Assembly: GCA_949292875.1 (NCBI GenBank)
Contig: CASFBJ010000022.1
Span: 1 to 44,127 of the forward strand
Length of the DNA: 44,127 bases
Direction of reading: 5' to 3'
Source: an uncultured Christensenella sp.
Lineage (GTDB): Bacteria > Bacillota > Clostridia > Christensenellales > UBA1242
In this document: piece by piece, positions 41,878 through 44,127 of the stretch
Position numbering within the stretch: position 1 is the stretch's first letter
How the letters are laid out: every line of letters begins with the position of its first letter
Program-made: the position numbers and the translations under genes
The notes under the pieces: generated by a model
What the model was told of the DNA's origin: nothing
Databases searched by the model: none
The model's input: only the letters and a program-made list of their open reading frames with translations

Positions 41878-42923
41878 GCATAGAAAAATTAACTCAAGAC
41901 AATATTGATAAAAGCTTTAAAAAATATGAGAAAAACAAAGCTGTATCTGGCAAAATAGTTTTAATCAATAAAGACGGTTTTGTTCTTAATATTGGTGGTA
42001 AAAAAGATGCTTTTGTATACAATGAAGATATTTGTAATAAAGAAAAATACAAAAATGGAGATGTTATAATAGGCATTATAAAAGACACAAAAGATGAAAA
42101 TGGTTTCGTAAAAGTTTCTCAGAAAGAATATGAAATTTTAAAACAAAATGAAGAAGAATTTAGTACATTAAAAATAGGAAATATTATAGAAGTTCAACCT
42201 ACGCTTATCGTTAATGGAGGAATGATTGCAAAATATCATAATTTTAATGTTTTCATTCCAAATTCTCATTTGGAATTTCAACATAGAAAAGATCCAAAAT
42301 ATTATATAAACAAAAAAATTAATGTTTGCATTATACAAATGGAAACAGTAAGTAAAAAAATTGTTGCTTCAATAAAATCATATAAAATAATTGAAGAGAA
42401 AGAACTTGACGATGCTTTTTGGTCTAAAATTGATGATGGGATTATAGTTGATGGAATTATTAAAAAGACAACAGAATTTGGGGCTTTTGTAACAGTATAC
42501 AATAGAGATTGTTTGCTACTAAATAAAGATGTTGGTTATTTTAACGAAAAAGCAAAAGAAGTATATAAAGCTGGAGATAAAGATAAATTTATTGTTCTTT
42601 TTCATGATAGAGAAAAGGGTAAAGTATTGCTAGGTGTAAAACAACTTAAAGATGACCCAAGAATCAAATTATACAATAAATATGAAATAGATAAAAATTA
42701 TATGGGTAGAGTAGTAAAAGTCTTCAACTATGGAGCGGTTATAGAACTAGAGCAAAATGTTAGAGCTTTTTTACATATCTCAGATGCAGAATATGGCTTA
42801 CTTAGTATGCATGAAAAATATAAGATAGGTGATGAGATTTTAGTAAAAATTAAGAGCAAAGATTTAGATAATAATAAAATTTCTTTAGAAAGAAAGTATG
42901 AATATGAGTACGAAATTAAATAA
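41874..42923 (+). CDS. S1 RNA-binding domain protein (RpsA-like)
   Basis: A 349-residue protein built of about four S1 (OB-fold) domains: near residues 18-75, 92-155, 175-240 and 255-325. DGIIKKTTEFGAFVTV and GRVVKVFNYGAVIEL are typical S1 strands. Domains one and two are divergent. Clostridial genomes carry such a shortened rpsA-like gene after cmk, plsC and ispH; whether it acts in translation initiation or RNA binding is unproven. AAGGAG lies in plsC. Confidence 0.9.
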   Translation: MSIEKLTQDNIDKSFKKYEKNKAVSGKIVLINKDGFVLNIGGKKDAFVYNEDICNKEKYKNGDVIIGIIKDTKDENGFVKVSQKEYEILKQNEEEFSTLKIGNIIEVQPTLIVNGGMIAKYHNFNVFIPNSHLEFQHRKDPKYYINKKINVCIIQMETVSKKIVASIKSYKIIEEKELDDAFWSKIDDGIIVDGIIKKTTEFGAFVTVYNRDCLLLNKDVGYFNEKAKEVYKAGDKDKFIVLFHDREKGKVLLGVKQLKDDPRIKLYNKYEIDKNYMGRVVKVFNYGAVIELEQNVRAFLHISDAEYGLLSMHEKYKIGDEILVKIKSKDLDNNKISLERKYEYEYEIK

Positions 42924-42974
42924 TGCTATTAAATTAAATTTATATGTAAAATAGCTATCTAAAAAGGAGAGAAT

Positions 42975-43982
42975 ATGAGTATATTATTAACAGGTGGATT
43001 AGGTTATATAGGGTCCCATACGGCAGTTGAATTTTTAGAAAATAATCAAGATATTGTTATTATTGACAACTTATCAAATTGTAATATAGATGTAGTTGAT
43101 AAAATAAAATTAATTACTAAAAAAGATTTTAAATATTATATAGGCGATGTTAGAAATGAAGATTTGTTGGAAAAAATATTTAGTGAAAATGAAATTAATG
43201 CAGTTATACATTTTGCAGGTTTAAAAGCTGTAGGAGAATCTGTTAAAAAACCTATAGAATATTATAATAATAACTTGTTATCAACTTTAACACTTATTAA
43301 AGTTATGCAAAAGCATCAAGTCAAAAATATAGTTTTTAGTTCTTCGGCAACTGTTTATGGAAGAGCAAAATCTATGCCAATTTACGAAGACTTTGAAGTA
43401 ACAGCTACAAATCCTTATGGACGAACAAAACTTTTTATTGAAGAAATTTTAAAAGATTTATATGTGAGTGATAATTCATATAATATAGTTATATTAAGAT
43501 ATTTCAATCCTTTAGGAGCTCATGAAAGCGGATTGCTAGGCGAAAATCCTAATGGTATACCTAATAATCTTATGCCTTATATTTGTAAAGTTGCAACAGG
43601 CGAATTAGAGTGTTTAAATATCTTTGGAAATGATTATCCTACTAAAGATGGTACAGCAATAAGAGACTATCTTCATGTAGTAGACTTGGCAAAAGGACAC
43701 TTAAAAGCTATAGAAAAAATATATACTAATTGTGGTTTAAAGATATATAACTTAGGAACAGGAATAGGTTATTCTGTTTTAGATATAGTAAAAGCTTTTA
43801 ATGAAATAAGTGGAAATAAGGTTACATACAAATTTTCGCAAAAAAGAGAAGGCGATATAGATGTTTGCTACGCAAATGTAGATAAAGCTTATAAAGAATT
43901 AGGCTGGAAAGCTGAAAAAACATTAAAAGATATGTGTGAATCTAGTTATAATTTTGAAATTAATAATAAAAAAAATAGGTAA
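42975..43982 (+). CDS. galE: UDP-glucose 4-epimerase
   Basis: GalE interconverts UDP-glucose and UDP-galactose (or the GlcNAc forms) with bound NAD. The 335-residue short-chain dehydrogenase has LLTGGLGYIGSHT (NAD site), FSSSATVYG and the YxxxK pair in NPYGRTK. ILRYFNPLGAH and AIRDYLHVVDLAKGH are present. AAAGGAGAG precedes the ATG. It stands alone between the cmk operon and the IS end, with no other sugar nucleotide gene in view. Confidence 0.95.
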   Translation: MSILLTGGLGYIGSHTAVEFLENNQDIVIIDNLSNCNIDVVDKIKLITKKDFKYYIGDVRNEDLLEKIFSENEINAVIHFAGLKAVGESVKKPIEYYNNNLLSTLTLIKVMQKHQVKNIVFSSSATVYGRAKSMPIYEDFEVTATNPYGRTKLFIEEILKDLYVSDNSYNIVILRYFNPLGAHESGLLGENPNGIPNNLMPYICKVATGELECLNIFGNDYPTKDGTAIRDYLHVVDLAKGHLKAIEKIYTNCGLKIYNLGTGIGYSVLDIVKAFNEISGNKVTYKFSQKREGDIDVCYANVDKAYKELGWKAEKTLKDMCESSYNFEINNKKNR

Positions 43983-44031
43983 AAATTGAAGTGAACCCCA
44001 TTTTTGCACCACAAAAATAAAAAGGGATTAC

Positions 44032-44060
44032 TTTAAATTTAATACCTCTTATGGTATAAT
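44032..44060 (+). promoter_or_regulatory. IS transposase promoter with its -10 in a hairpin loop
   Basis: TTTAAA (44032-44037), a 17-base spacer and TATAAT (44055-44060). The predicted start is near 44067, at the SD. Confidence 0.5.
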
Positions 44061-44078
44061 TACCATAGGAGGTTTTTT
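44044..44078 (+). terminator. terminator-like hairpin sequestering the IS SD
   Basis: A 13-bp stem with one wobble (44044-44056 with 44061-44073), a TAAT loop and a six-T run (44073-44078). The SD AGGAGG (44067-44072) is in the right arm. Only transcripts entering from outside contain both arms. Confidence 0.65.
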
Positions 44079-44080
44079 CT

Positions 44081-44127
44081 ATGGCTAGCAAAGGACAAAA
44101 ATTTAGTAAATATACTGATGAATTCAA
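44081..44127 (+). CDS. IS3-family transposase OrfA, partial (5' end only)
   Basis: The first 15 codons read MASKGQKFSKYTDEF, resembling the start of IS3-group OrfA helix-turn-helix proteins (M-KGQKF-Y--EFK). AGGAGG lies eight bases upstream. The rest is outside the window. Confidence 0.6.
   Translation, partial: MASKGQKFSKYTDEF

Larger units (their letters stand above)
43987..44127 (+). mobile_element. left end of a probable IS3-family insertion sequence, cut by the window
   Basis: Starting at 43987, TGAAGTGAACCCCATTTTTG resembles IS3-group terminal inverted repeats (TG..., AGTG, CCCC). Ninety-four bases on, a reading frame begins with sequence like an IS3-family OrfA. The right end is outside the window, so the target duplication and matching inverted repeat cannot be checked. 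The element begins five bases after the galE stop. Confidence 0.6.

Overview
The window is strongly AT-rich chromosomal DNA from an endospore-forming, Gram-positive, Clostridia-like bacterium; species and genus cannot be read from it. The basis is the gene content: a full spoIIIA operon (AA to AH), spoVAC-AD-AE, yunB, ylbJ, spoIVB, a ytfJ/gerW-type gene and a dacF-type carboxypeptidase. These sit among low-GC Firmicutes housekeeping genes with good Shine-Dalgarno (SD) sites and near-consensus sigma-A promoters, many with an extended -10 (TGn). Nearly all the DNA is coding. No gene-free stretch exceeds 300 bases; the longest (31112-31342) is the argR control region. I see no tRNA gene, CRISPR array, prophage or riboswitch.

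Layout. 1-141: 3' part of a 5S rRNA gene and its terminator, the end of an rRNA operon. 199-2212 (minus): a Cys-rich, probably spore-associated protein and pyrimidine-nucleoside phosphorylase. 2341-7700: maf, rpmB (minus), an Asp23-fakA pair, alanine racemase, and the base-excision-repair pair nth-ung. 7705-9766: ylbJ (minus), a patatin-like phospholipase and rpmF, an order like ylbJ-ylbK...rpmF of Bacillus. 9834-13713: an Asn-rich lipoprotein (minus), spoVAC-AD-AE and yunB. 13771-18168: an RluA-type pseudouridine synthase (minus) and pheS-pheT. 18170-22317: two cysteine desulfurases, the first paired with thiI, the second with an IscU-like protein that has lost ligand cysteines. 22444-23187: ruvX and a DUF1292 gene. 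23384-28121: spoIIIAA-AH. 28190-33515: Asp23 (yqhY-like), nusB, xseA, xseB, a membrane protein, argR and recN. 33588-40580: spoIVB, a SpoIIM-like membrane protein, an M50 protease, scpA, scpB, a DUF2953 gene, ytfJ, dacF and an RluB-type synthase. 40647-43982: cmk, plsC, an S1-domain protein and galE. 43987-44127: the left end of a probable IS3-family insertion sequence, cut by the window edge.

How the genes work together. Several loci serve the forespore/mother-cell programme: the SpoIIIA channel, SpoIVB signalling across the intermembrane space, SpoVA dipicolinate uptake, and YunB, YlbJ and YtfJ in spore maturation and germination. They alternate with translation, repair, chromosome segregation, Fe-S/thiolation and envelope genes. 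Gene order follows the Bacillus yqhY-nusB-xseAB-ahrC-recN-spoIVB backbone, but accBC, folD, ispA, dxs, tlyA and spo0A are missing from their usual places.

The most unusual structure is a repeated junction design. At six places (alr, yunB, spoIVB, the SpoIIM-like gene, the DUF2953 gene and the IS transposase) a terminator-like hairpin with a T-tract overlaps the translation start of the next gene. The start codon or SD lies in the hairpin, and in several cases a -10-like box lies in its loop or left arm. nth and the RluA-type gene additionally look leaderless. These are readings of sequence and need transcript mapping.
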